From: Malania oleifera
Lineage: Eukaryota; Streptophyta; Magnoliopsida; Santalales; Ximeniaceae
NCBI RefSeq assembly: GCF_029873635.1
Contig: NC_080427.1
Location: forward strand, 75,237,348-75,301,347
Length of the DNA stretch: 64,000 bases
Direction of reading: 5' to 3'
Shown: positions 45,306 through 57,094 of the stretch, piece after piece
How the letters are laid out: each line of letters begins with the position of its first letter
How positions within the stretch are numbered: position 1 is the first letter of the stretch
The notes under the pieces: generated by a model
What the model was told of the DNA's origin: nothing
The model's database searches: none
Seen by the model: only the letters and a program-made list of their open reading frames with translations
Program-made: the position numbers and the translations under genes

Positions 45306-46088
45306 AAACAGGGAACCGTGTCATGATCAACGGTCCAATACTCAAATTGAAATTCCGATCGGAAACAGGGAGTGCCGGTGACTGGGAAACAATGGAAACT
45401 GGGAATATTTTTGGGCTTTCATTTTTTTTCCGGACAAAGCATAGCCCAACCTGATAACTTCTAAAGACTCTAAAATAATACCTATTGATATAACTTGAAT
45501 AATATATATATATATATATGAACAATAAGATTGTGTGTGGGTCGGATTGGATCAAGCTCAAATTTCCAACCAAATCAATGAAAAAAACCTCAACCCTAAG
45601 TTGAATCATATTGGATGTGATTTGGATCAATTTGATGATCGGTCAAGTTAAAATCTTACAAAACACATGCTAGTGACTAAAGTTTTTAATGACTAAAAAT
45701 AAGATATTAACCTCAAAGCAATACCATAATAAACAATCTATCATCCGCTCACATGTTTGGTCTGTATGGGATTACAATCCTTAATCCAGCCTAAATGCTG
45801 TACAAATTATTTTTTATAGGTAGATTAACTGAGTTAGGTCAAATTGATTGACCAGGTTGGTTGGTTCAATGACCAACCCTAAAATATGGGTACTTCATGA
45901 TTATGTAATATGGAATAAATTTATTATGACATGTTCATAAATTTTAAAAAAATTTAAAAATAAGAAGGAATGGATTACTTTTGCTTTAAATAATTATTTA
46001 ATTTTATATTATTATTTTTATTGTATAATAGAGATTTTTATTAGTTTTAATATTATTTTTTATTTTTACACTAATTCTTATCCTTAGT

Positions 46089-46106
46089 ATAATAATAATA
46101 ATAATA

Positions 46107-46172
<66 letters not shown>
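46089..46172. repeat. (ATT)n microsatellite
   Basis: About 28 trinucleotides inside the low-complexity stretch of unit 2. The isoleucine-rich minus frame here is an artefact. Confidence 0.95.
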
Positions 46173-47094
46173 GTTCTTTTTGTTATTATTATTTTATACA
46201 AATTATTTTTTGTCATTGTAATAATTATTAGTTGTTACATTATTTTTTATTATTTTTGTAATAATTATTGTGCTTAAAATACTAATAATTATTATTTTTT
46301 CACTAATTGTTATCATTTCATCGTTGTTATTAGTGTTCATAGTAATAAATATTATTATTAGTTTTTAATATTTTTATTGTATTTATTAATTAATATTTTC
46401 ATAATAATAATAATAATAACAATTAGTATTATTATTGTCATTATTTTTGTTTGACTATTATTATTTTTATTTATAATAGTTATTATTATTTAGTGCAATT
46501 ATTATTTTTTATTTTTTTATTACTATTTTTATAGTTTTATAATAACTATTATCCTTGAAATAATTATTTTTTTTTTTAATTATTTTTCTAGTTGTTATTA
46601 TTTTATGATAATAAATTTTATTCTTATTATAGTTATTATTATTTGTCAATATTTTTATAATAATTGCTATCCTTAAATTAACAATTAATATTATATTGGC
46701 CTTTATATTATTTATATTGCTCTTTGTTTTTTCACTGGTTTAGTTATTATTGTTATTGTAAATGTTTTTGTTGTTATTGTTTTTATAGTAATAATAACTA
46801 TTAGTATTATTATTTATTGTTGCTTTTGTTTGATTATTTATTTTTGTTTTCATAATAGTGATTATTATTAGTATAATTATTGTTATTAATTTCCCTTCGT
46901 TGTTTTTTAAATATAGTATAACAAATCAAACCTATGTTCCTTAAAATTGTAGTCTTGGGTTATACTAATGTGATATATTGTCCATGATTATGCATAGTTT
47001 TGTGATCAACAAGCTATAAAGACCGAAAAAAGAATCATGTTTATATAAATTCATCTAATTGCATTACTTAAATTATAAATAAACCCTTCAAGGG

Positions 47095-48290
47095 CGGCAA
47101 CTCCATTTATTTATTGATAACCCCTCACTTTTGGCAGAAGAATACCGTGGTTACAAAACAATCAATGGAAGATAACAAAAGACAACACGTTAACAACCTC
47201 CCAAAGAACAACACCAACATCCAGCCAAAAATCGGGTTACAAGTTCAAACAAAATAAAACAAAACAGGACCTACAAAACAAACCTCGCACAACAAAACAA
47301 AACAAAAGATAAACAACATAAAGCATAAACTAAAACAAAACAAAAATCAGTTCAACATACCTTATATAAGTCATACCCATCTTCTCCAATTTATACAAAT
47401 CATTACTAACTCTATGGAATTGACTACTATTTGTATACAAATTATTCTTTCGCATAGCACTTTGTCAAGTCAAGGCATTTGCCACTTTATTCTCTTCTCT
47501 ATACCAATAATTTATCGAAAAATTTATTCCCTCCAATAAACCAATAAGCTACTCCCAATATCCCACAAATACCACAAGGAGCACTTCCTGACTTTTATTT
47601 AATTAACTACAACATTCGAATCACATTCAATATCGATACAGGTATGGTCCAAATGTTTGCAAATATTTATTCCCTCCGACACGGCTCTCAATTCAACTTC
47701 ATTATTTGAATAAGAACCAAAATATTTTGAAAAACCAAACACAAAAGAACATGTACGGTCTCTAAGGATGCCACCACCACCCGCGGGCCCTGGGTTCCCC
47801 AGGCTGCTCCCATCCAAATTTAGTTTCAACCTCCCTTACCTTGGTTTTAGTCATCTCACACTTCGCATAGTTTTAATTCTTTTATTCACAATTTGCACTT
47901 TTAGATTCTGCATTACCCGAAAATCAGCATCATTTAACTGAACCATTTCTATCATGTTCCTACTCAAAACCCCCACCCAATACTTGATGGAGAGTCACAC
48001 ATCAATATTATTCTCTAATTTTCCTCCCATTCTAACCACACATCACCTTTTCCACAACCTCCAAACTACTAAATAAAGAATCAAATCCATCAATGAACCT
48101 AGTTGAGAGAACCAAGAAGCCCTATTAAATCACATTTGGACTCTTTCTTTCCAACTTTGTTGCCTAAGGAAAGGAACACCTACCTCCACCGAAACCTTCC
48201 TCCAAACCTCAGAAGCAAGCTCTCCCTTATTTAGCACATGCTCCAAATCTTCTGATTGCCTCATCTCACAACAATTACACTTTAATTCAT
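47095..48290 (-). mobile_element. 5'-truncated LINE fragment with RNase H domain
   Basis: Minus strand. It opens with a zf-RVT segment (CNCCEMRQSEDLEHVL, near 48270), then a type I RNase H domain: LNLDGSSLGNPGPAGGGGI (47820-47765), NNEVELRAVSEGI and IECDSNVVV, then REENKVANAL near 47510. Frames are broken by stops. The 3' part ends near 47095 with AATAAA-like words but no poly(A) tail. Flanks CCCTTCAA and CCTTTCAA look like an imperfect target duplication. It belongs to a different LINE lineage from the two L1-type elements, which lack RNase H. Confidence 0.8.
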
Positions 48291-48735
48291 TCCTTTCAAT
48301 CATATATTTCATTCTCAACAACTTTAAGAACCCACTTATTAATCACAAACGCACTTCTCAATCCATTTGATCCAATTTCACCATCAATGAGATTACTGTA
48401 CCAAGGAGTCGGACACAATAAACGAATGGTAACAAAAAAACAAAAACAAAAAATAGTAAAGGAAAAAACACATGTTTGTGCGTAGCATTATCATGATATG
48501 ACTAATCCCCAAATCATTAATTAGATTCAAAGGATAGACATAGTATCTCCATTTGGCGAGCATTCACTACGGTCCCTTTCTTACTTAGATATAATAAGTC
48601 CATTTGGTGAGCATTGACTACGGTCCCTTTCCTTCTTCAAGAAATCATTTTGACATGGTAAATGTATGAAAGTAAAATTCTAGATTATTATTTTAAAAAC
48701 TATGAAAACTATCAACTGGCGTTATCAAAGTACCA
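48291..48735. repeat. Partial copy of the duplicated unit (module M)
   Basis: Resumes 'caatcatatatttcattctcaac' after the LINE fragment and matches 37790-38240. Contains a small duplication of 'ccatttggtgagcatt-actacggtcccttt' (48550 and 48600). Confidence 0.75.
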
Positions 48736-49151
48736 CTATAGTAAAGTCATTATTTTCATATACCTGATAAGTCAAAAAGTTACATATAATATACTCATAT
48801 CATACTTTGGATTAATCAATTAATTTCTAAAGAGTCTTCACATAAATTATTCCCCTTACCCGTTTCCTAAGGAAATGCTCGCAGGGATCCTAAGTCAGTG
48901 CTTGCGGAGTTTGTACAAAACACTGTATTCTACAAACCCTAATTCAATCAACTCCACCCCATAATGCATACCATCCTAACATTCTTAGGTCCACATAATC
49001 CCAATAAGTAATTCAACTTAAAAACAATTCCCTTACACTAATTTTGGTGTTGTGTCTAGGATCCTCAAAACACAAATTTGCCCCAGTTAAAATATAGGGG
49101 ATCGCTGCTACGCCTTAAAAATGGTATCCAATCGTCAATTTGGGTGAGTTT

Positions 49152-49205
<54 letters not shown>
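48736..49205 (-). mobile_element. Family D LTR fragment ending in expanded GA tract
   Basis: Matches 36250-36690. The short GA stretch at the corresponding site has grown to 49153-49205. Followed by about 80 bases of the TTATT-rich unit sequence. Confidence 0.75.
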
Positions 49206-49207
<2 letters not shown>

Positions 49208-49288
49208 TTCGCATTATAATAAATATTATTATACATTGTTATTAGTTTTATTGTAAATATTATTAGTTGTTATTGTTTTTACAGTTTA

Positions 49289-50100
49289 TGTAATGTCCCA
49301 AAGAATAATGGTATTTAAATAATAAAAAGGGAGGGAAAATAAAAACAAAAACGGAAAGAGGCAACAGGGGATTTAATCAAGGACTCGTCGATGAATACAG
49401 GGGATTCATCGACGAGGATAACATAGGATCTCGTCTACGAGAGTTTGTTTCGTCGATGAAAAGATACCTAGAGGATTTTTTGCGCAACTCTGAATTTCAT
49501 CCACGAAGGGGACAGTTCTTCGACGAATTGCCTATAAACCTCGTCGATAAGGTGACGTGACTTGTCGACGAAGCTCCTAATATAAATAGTGTGAAATTCA
49601 ATTTTAACGCAGAAGAAAATCAAAAATCACTCCCTTTCTCTCTCTCCCTACGATTTCTCGCACTTCCCTCTTCGAATTCGGCCCAATTAGTTGCCGAATC
49701 GACGATCTAAGCCCACCACGACGTTCCTGGGAAAGTTCTCTTAAAATCTGTTACAGCGAATCATTGGTGAAAGAAAATTGAAATTTATCCTTCAATTGAG
49801 ATAAGACTTTATTCATAATTTGATATTTCCACAGTTGAAGGAAATAATGTACTCGTTTCCTACAGGTTTAAGACCAATATTATAGAGTGGCTTTTCAACT
49901 GTCAGGTAAGGGAATAAATTAAATATGTTATTTTTCATTGAAATTACTATTATTTAATAGTAAAATAATTTTCAAAAAGCACGTGATTATATGTAAGTAT
50001 AATTGAGAAAATGTCACTTTGAGAAAATACTACAATTGTACAGGAAATGTGACTTCAGAACGGAATATATGGTTTCATTCAATTTGTGTGGCATGAATAT

Positions 50101-50158
<58 letters not shown>

Positions 50159-51043
50159 CCATATTAAGTTATATTTACAAAATAAAACATGTTTACAAAT
50201 ATTTTCAGAAATAACATGGTAAACATTGTAAATTATGATTTCAGAATATATGATATGGCTGGCACAAGACCGCAATTACTTATGTTATTTCGCGCAAGGC
50301 TGCATTTATTCATGTTTTCAGCGTGAGATCGTAATTATTATGTTAATGTGGGATTCAAAAAATGTTATTATCTTATTTACGATAAACAGTATATGTTTAT
50401 GTACTATATGTTATCAAAACTCGAATGTTAGTTTAGTTCAATTTTAGGGGCTTAATACCGTAACTTATAGATCAGATATTTATGTTCAAATTGGTGCTAA
50501 CCACCCCACGAGGGGGTGAGAGATTGATAGTCGATGTGACTTTCAGTGTATAATTGTAGACGTCCACCTAACAGTCCAGACCAGGGTGTGGTGGGCCCAT
50601 GGTACTTACAGACATTTTTGACTCGACAGTGATCGGTTAGCCATTGTTGGGTCCCGTCTTCAGGCTGCACAACCCATCATGGGGAGTAATACATGACATC
50701 AACTACCTATACATCTTGGGTAGTTTTCAATATTATAGATTACATCAGATAATACATAATTAGTATGATTACTTGGAAAAACGCAATTATATGTTTATCT
50801 AACCGTATTACGATTTATGTTTTATAATACGTGAAAAGTACAGTATATGTATTACAGCATTAAATATTCATGTTATCTCACAGCTGATTTTAATTTATTT
50901 ACCCTTACTGAAAAGTATCTCACCTTAAGTTTAAATTATTTCAGGAAACCGAGAGAGACTAACGAGTCATGGCCACCGTTAATTGAGTTCAACTTCCCTG
51001 CTAGAAGAGTAAATTCTGATTTAGGATCAAAAGATTTTTGTTG
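49289..51043 (+). mobile_element. Family A solo LTR, 3' truncated
   Basis: Starts TGTAATGTCCC and follows the A LTR through the decamer array (49380-49575), TATA box (49581-49588), an (AT)n run (50105-50155) and the 'accaccccacgagggggtgag' segment. It stops at TTTTTGTTG, about 240 bases before the normal end, and abuts the unit copy at 51044. Confidence 0.82.
50105..50155. repeat. (AT)n microsatellite
   Basis: About 25 AT dinucleotides inside the A LTR, where the forward copy near 1784-1809 also has TA repeats. Confidence 0.95.
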
Positions 51044-53010
51044 TTTACATAAATTCATCTAAATCCATTACTTAAATCATAAATAAACACTTTAATCATA
51101 TATTTCATTCTCATCAGCTCTAAGAACCCACTTATTAATCACGCACTTCTCAATCCACCTCACCCAATTTCACCACCAATCCAAAAAGGAGTCCTACACA
51201 ATAGACTAATGGTAGCAAAAGAAAAAAAAAATCGTACTAACACAACAAAACTAAGATTTCGAGTAAAACTACCACCACTTCCCTAACCAATTTGGGACAT
51301 TATAATTGTGCAAACAAAAAATACAAAACAATAAATAAACAGAAAAAGAAGTTAGCGGATATGTTTATGAAACAATTAGTTATGGTTCAACAAAAACAAA
51401 AATACAAAAAATAGTAAAAGCAAAAACACGTGTTTGTGCGTATTATTATATCCTCATTACATTAGGGGTATGGAAGGAACATAACTACGCAACCTTATCT
51501 TCGCATTTTGGAAACCTGTGACCTTCAAGTTAGAGTGTTACAATTACAATCTCATCATTTGAGAGAAAAGTGAAAGTCGAGTGCTCACATGCTCAAATTT
51601 TGACTAGACACAAAGGTTACAATAGCCCTCCCTTCAACTTCGAAGAAAAAACTGGAGCTAATCACAACAAAAAAGGAAAATGGAGGCAAGTGCATGCTTA
51701 AAAAATAAAAATGTAGACAATAGAGTTGTTTTAACATTTAGCTAAAGATCAAACATTCATCCAAATGTACAAAATTGACTGAACCCTTCAAGCCACAACC
51801 AAAAACTTCTCTTTTAATTCAAAACTCCCTAAACAACTTGTTGGTTAAATAGATTTAAGCAAAAAAATCATAATAAAAATTAAGCACAATGGCGAAGATG
51901 ATGAATGCAAATGTTACCGTTTCATTGATGCATTCTCTTCTCCAAAACTAAGAGAAATGGGTGCCAAATAGCCCAAGAAAATAAGCGAACAAAAAAATTG
52001 GTTTACGCAATATTACATCAACACATGTGTTCAGGGCTGCCCAGCTTTTCTGTATACACAATGATTTGGAAAATTTTTAATGCATGAATCGCAAGTTATA
52101 GATATTTAGTTTTCTATAACTGAACTAAATTAAAACATAACCCACAATATTTTGTTTAATGCAAATGACTTATGCAATGAACCTTCCCATGAATCACAAA
52201 AAAGATCAATAAGAAATGATTGCAAATGCTAAAAGTAAAGGAAAAAATTTTCAATGACCATCTTAACAGAAAATTCTACACAGAAACTCTCACCTCCCCC
52301 TAAGAGAGGTGCATATGACCGTCGGATGAGAGCTTGGGACGATTCTTCTCCTTTTCCCGCTCATACGGGATGATGTTGTGGGTTGTTGACTCGTTTTGAG
52401 TTGTGCTTCCAAGTGTAAAAGTGTCAACATATATCAAGGATGAGTTCAGGATCATATTCTACAGGGACCACTGAGTATCAAAATATTTGTAAAAGTTTAG
52501 TCAAATCTTCTTGTTGTAAAATGTGGTGTGAAAATTTTTTTGAATTGTTATGTTTTTCAAAACAGTAAACAAAGGGGGAAGCGCTTGAGAAACATGTTAA
52601 AATGATACTAAACTTTTATCAAAGAATTTTCAAATGCTTGGAGTGAAAAATAAATAAAAAATTCCAATGACCATCTTAACCGAAAATTCTACAGTGACCT
52701 AAACACGCACACCAAAATAAAAAACCCAGGCTAAAATTAAACAAACACTAGTAGGTCACAGCACCTATAAAGCACTTTCGATACCCTTTTACAATACATG
52801 CAATTATGCAAGTGGGTAGCAGAGCAAGCAAATAATGGAGAAAATGTAAGAGACTGAGTTTTAGAATAGAATTTCTAAGAAAAAAAACATTTGTTTACTA
52901 TGTACTAAATAAAAAATCCACAGAAGATTAAACTATCTATTACTTTAACACGAAATATTTTTGGGCCTTAATTTTTTATTTTTTTTTCTAGACAAAGCAT
53001 AGCCCAACCT
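51044..53010. repeat. Partial third copy of the duplicated unit
   Basis: 51044-52280 matches 40970-42180. Then an insertion of about 345 bases of unrecognised sequence (52285-52625), flanked by two copies of 'caatgaccatcttaac-gaaaattctaca'. The stretch 52955-53010 matches the end of the GC-island part (40225-40285). The intervening part of the unit, including the ARF fragment and island, is missing. Confidence 0.75.
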
Positions 53011-55200
53011 GGTCACATGTTAATTTGTACTTTAAAATATTAATTAGATGTTTAATTTTTATTTAAATTTAACTATAGTTAATTTATTTGAATTTATATC
53101 ACTTTTTCATCAAACTTTACCAATTATATGTAATTCAATATATGTTAATAAAAAACCTCATATATTATAACATTATTTTTTATTTAATTTAAAATAACAA
53201 TATTATAAAACAACCATCATAGCTTTATACTTTATTACGCAATAGTATATATTTATAATTGATGATAATCACAAATATTTTTTAATTTTATTTTCAAGAT
53301 ATAAATAATAATATAATTAATTGATAATCATATCATAATTATATTATAATATTATAACATAATAACATTTAATACAACTCTATCGATTTTTATAAGTTAT
53401 AATAACAAAAATATTAATAATGATTTCCTTAATAATTATATTAAATAATATTTTAATATAATAACATTCAATGCTACTCTATTGATTTTTATATGTTATA
53501 ATATTATTATATAAAATAAAAATACAAATAATGGTGGTTTAATATTTATATTAAAATATATTATTATATATTTATATTTAACAGAATCATAATTTTAATA
53601 CTACTTATAAATTTTTATGTAATATATATTATATTATATTATATAGAAACATCATATTATAACTTACTGGTATGGTATGCAAGTATGTATGTATATGCAA
53701 TATAATGAATAGGACAATAAATATTGTGTTCTCAAACAAGAATCAAAAAGTACACAAAGGAGGGAATCTCATTCCTCATGGAATGGGAATTGAAATGAGA
53801 TTACCATAAAAAGAAATATTAGAAATGTGAATCCGATTCTAATTTCTAAAGTTAATTTCCAATAATCAAACACCACATTAAGTTTTAGTTCCCAACAATC
53901 ATAAACGCCACTGTTAGCAATTGTACTCATACAAATCGAGAAGTATGTTTTCACAAAAATTATCATAATGTAGATCTTGTACGACTTTGGTATATCAAAA
54001 TATTAATACAATATTCAATAATTTGTAGGTTTTAAATTTTATATGGATTAGTTATTCCTCACTAGTATTTTCTCATTTTTAAACGATGCGCATGTGTTTC
54101 ACTGATAATCATAGTGACAAGGGCCAAGGTACAACTCCATATGCCCAAGTTTCTCAAAGTTTCGTACTACTACATATATCATAATGGCGGAAATTCTAAG
54201 TGTCCATAACCTATTGATGGACCAAATGAATTGGACCATTCAAGCTATGGTGCATCGCATTTATGAACAATGCTAAAAGAATAACTTCTAAACACTCAAG
54301 TGCATGCCAATCTAGTGTACATCAAACAGCATGCAATCCATATCCAATAAGTGTCAACTGTCATTTTGTAAAACTTACATAAAAATGACACTACTAGCTA
54401 TTTCACCTGATTCTTGAGTTTGTGTTCATGAATTTCAATGCCCAATTGAACTCGGACAAATGAAAATGACTTGAGCTTTAAAATACAGTGTACATTAACA
54501 GGTAAGAATGTCCTAGTTTGCCAAAACAATTTCCATTGTTCAAACAAATTTTTCAAGCTCATATTGAACTTGAGCTCAAAGCAAAAGAAGCAAAACTGTA
54601 ATCAAACTCCTCAGTTTGGTTGAGGCTGGCTCATCTGCAGACCCACTGGCAATAAGCAGTCAGGAATGAAAACGACTTGAGCTTTAAAATACAAGGTACA
54701 TAACAGGTAAGAACGTCCAAACTTGCAAAAATAATTTCCACTGTTCAAAAGCATTGACGTAGAGAAATCATCAAATGAGAAGTTTGGAATACCCATTCAG
54801 TGTTTCCCACCCTGAGAGAGAATGTTCAAATTTTGCGTAGCCAATTTTTTAAATTATGAAAATTATTATTGCTAATTAATTTTCAGTTTCTTGGGGGATG
54901 TAAATTAAAATGTAAAATTTCATAGAATATCAATGGAATATTGCAATAATTTTCATATTTCAAAAAAATGATAAGTATGGAATAGAAAGGATAAACATCT
55001 TATTTAGCCTTAAAAAAAGTAGAATTGAAAATTTTCAATAGAATTTCTAACATTAAAAGCTAAATCCCTAGAAGCCAAGTTGAGTGAAATAAAAAATCTT
55101 CCTAAAGAAGTTTAAGAAATATACTGAGATCCAAATTTCAGCTGAACTAGCAAACTTCTTAAAGGAGCTAAAAAATATATAAATATCCAAAATCAAGTAC
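53011..55200. other. AT-rich DNA, no gene recognised
   Basis: 53010-53660 is very AT-rich. The only structure noted is a direct repeat of about 95 bases ('gacttgagctttaaaataca...') at 54460-54550 and 54670-54755. I searched by eye for the downstream QTRT2 exons (the Cys-rich zinc-binding end) and did not find them. Confidence 0.5.
54460..54755. repeat. Direct repeat of about 95 bases
   Basis: Copies at 54460-54550 and 54670-54755 share 'gacttgagctttaaaataca' and 'aacaggtaagaa-gtcc'. Confidence 0.75.
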
Positions 55201-56460
55201 CTGTAAACCATAGCTCTCAGATTAATCTTTGTATGGTCACTTCCTACATTACTTAGTTGAGAATTAGGAAGTTCTCCCTCAATTCTTTCCAATGGAAAAA
55301 TAAGTGCAAAGCCCCCAAGTGTAAGATGATAAATATACCTGTAATTATTCACAGAGTCATTCAACATTCAGAAAAATTTTAAAATATATATTTCCAAAAA
55401 ACAAAAAAAAAAAAAAAAACTCAGAAAAACTCATGTTGGATTAAGTTTCATAGTTGAGTCAAAGAGATTAATGCCTGCAGCAACGCCCTGTAAGACCTCC
55501 TCTATGAGATGAAAATATTTATATATATATATATTTTCATCAATAGAATATGGGTGCATATATCTTACTATTCAAACAAAAACACATTCAAATTTTGATG
55601 TGCATATTAAACAACAGTAATAGAAATACATCATGCAATGCACAAGGGTTCCATCCCACTTGGGGTTTGGAAGGTCATAATGTAGAGTATCAATACATTT
55701 ATGGGAATGCGGTTTCCATGATTTGAACCTGCATAACCTCTAGTACTCATTAAAGGCATGTCTTCATAAATACAGCAGATAAAGATATTATAGTATCAGG
55801 GCTGCAAGGGGTGAGCCAACTTAATATCCAATAAAATGGATTAGCACTCCATCTATTCTAAAGGAGCTTAATTTTATGTGCTTCTAAATATTAAATTTTT
55901 TAAGACCATGTATGCATCACATTTTCTTTGAAAATTCTGGTGCACCAAATGCATTCTCTACAAAATTTCTTAACTCAATTCAGGATGAGCCTTGATTCAA
56001 GGGTATCATTGTTGCATCTAAACCCAAAGGTCAAAGGTTCAAATCACAGAGATTATTTCTCCCAGCATGGAGGTAAGACTGCATACATTTTGCCTAACCC
56101 AGAACTCCAAAGGCGTGGGAGCCTTGTGCACTGTGTGTTGCATTTTATTTATTTTATTTTATTTTTGCATTTTTGGTTCAATTTCAAAAACAAGATCCCT
56201 AGAATTACGAATTAAAGGCTATAATTTGATTCACATCAAGTGCTCAGCTGATACTAAAATCAGGTGTCTTCAGGATGTCATTTACCTGCAGGCAATCATT
56301 TTGTTTTTACACCAAGACAAACTCCTAGAGCAACTATCAGAACATTTCCTAAGCAATTTAAGAAACATAATAATGTGTCTGCAAAGATAAATAAAATTAA
56401 TCTGATACCAGGAAGTTCAAGACCACAAATCTGGCGTGGCTGTTCTGCTGGTAAGTTATC
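55201..56460 (-). pseudogene. Queuine tRNA-ribosyltransferase accessory subunit 2 homologue, three-exon remnant
   Basis: Minus-strand exons 56460-56409, 55501-55453 and 55338-55201 join in phase. They encode DNLPAEQPRQICGLELPEEV, then LQGVAAGINLFDST and YIYHLTLGGFALIFPLERIE, ending HTKINLRAMVYR. This is the C-terminal half of the barrel of QTRT2-type proteins, which pair with the catalytic TGT subunit to put queuine into tRNA wobble positions. Exon 1 and 3 borders have AG and GT. The middle exon's donor reads AC|TATGAAAC, apparently GTATGA minus its G. Exons before PAEQPR and the zinc-binding end are not found. The upstream side meets retroelement DNA at about 57095. Probably a truncated gene relic. 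Confidence 0.72.
55982..56150 (+). mobile_element. Degenerate tRNA-derived SINE in a QTRT2-like intron
   Basis: B-box-like GGTTCAAATCAC (56035-56047) is followed by 'ggtaagactgcatacattttgcctaacccagaactcc' and 'gtgggagccttgtgcactg'. This is the body and 3' signature of Au-like plant SINEs. A T-rich tail follows. The A box is decayed and no clear target duplication was found. Confidence 0.6.
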
Positions 56461-57094
56461 CTGAACATTAATGAATGGGAAAATCAGGTGTCTATAATTG
56501 TCTGGAATAAAAGAAGATAGAAAGTTAACTGTTCATTCTGGAATGCACATAAAAATATTAACTATTAGACATTATTTGTGTATGATACTGCGAATATGGT
56601 GGGTTAATTTAAGTGAACTTCAACTAACCCAATAATCAACATGTCTTCAAAGGTACACTTGATCTTTCACAACATTAGAAATTGAAAAGTTATCAGACAC
56701 ATCATGAAGCAAATCATGTCCTCTCTCTCAATGATACATCATTTGACTTGAAGAGATTTTAATTATTAGACAATACCATTCCTTCAGAGATGACATGAAC
56801 AGAAATAATTTGAAATGCATACTGCTGCATAGATCCAAACCAGGGAATAAATGGAAGAATACATTGAATATTGACCAACCATATCCACAAAATGTTTTTT
56901 GGTCTCAGCCAGATGCATTTTGGATTACCTCAAAACTCTAGGCTTAACAGAGGAAGATTCGTGATGCTGGATTACTCAGGTCCACAGGCTATCCGGCATG
57001 TGCCTCCATCAGAGTTCTGTGAGTGTATATATTACATGCATGCCACAGAAACAAAATTTATAACACTGATTTTCCTAGACTCCAGGTGATGAAG
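56461..57094. other. Intron or intergenic DNA upstream of the QTRT2-like exons
   Basis: No further exon recognised. The sequence at 56945-57035 is less AT-rich but gives no familiar peptide on either strand. Confidence 0.4.

Larger units (their letters stand above)
42186..46960. repeat. Tandem duplication unit 2, main part
   Basis: Direct copy of 36965-40860. Differences are an extra tandem duplication of about 220 bases (43079-43511), loss of about 120 bases corresponding to 37490-37610, and an insertion at about 45525-45960 of unrecognised sequence. The trinucleotide-rich stretch is also expanded. Identity looks about 94% outside the GC island. Confidence 0.82.

Noticed and set aside
44746..45630. 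294-residue minus-strand frame, the second longest in the window
   Set aside because: Extends across island copy 2 and AT-rich flank; the unit 1 counterpart is shorter and differs at its ends, and no family is recognised.
46004..46216. Poly-isoleucine reading frame
   Set aside because: Translation of the (ATT)n microsatellite.
55928..56464. Plus-strand frames of about 100 residues
   Set aside because: Composed of SINE sequence and the complement of a QTRT2-like exon; no independent support.
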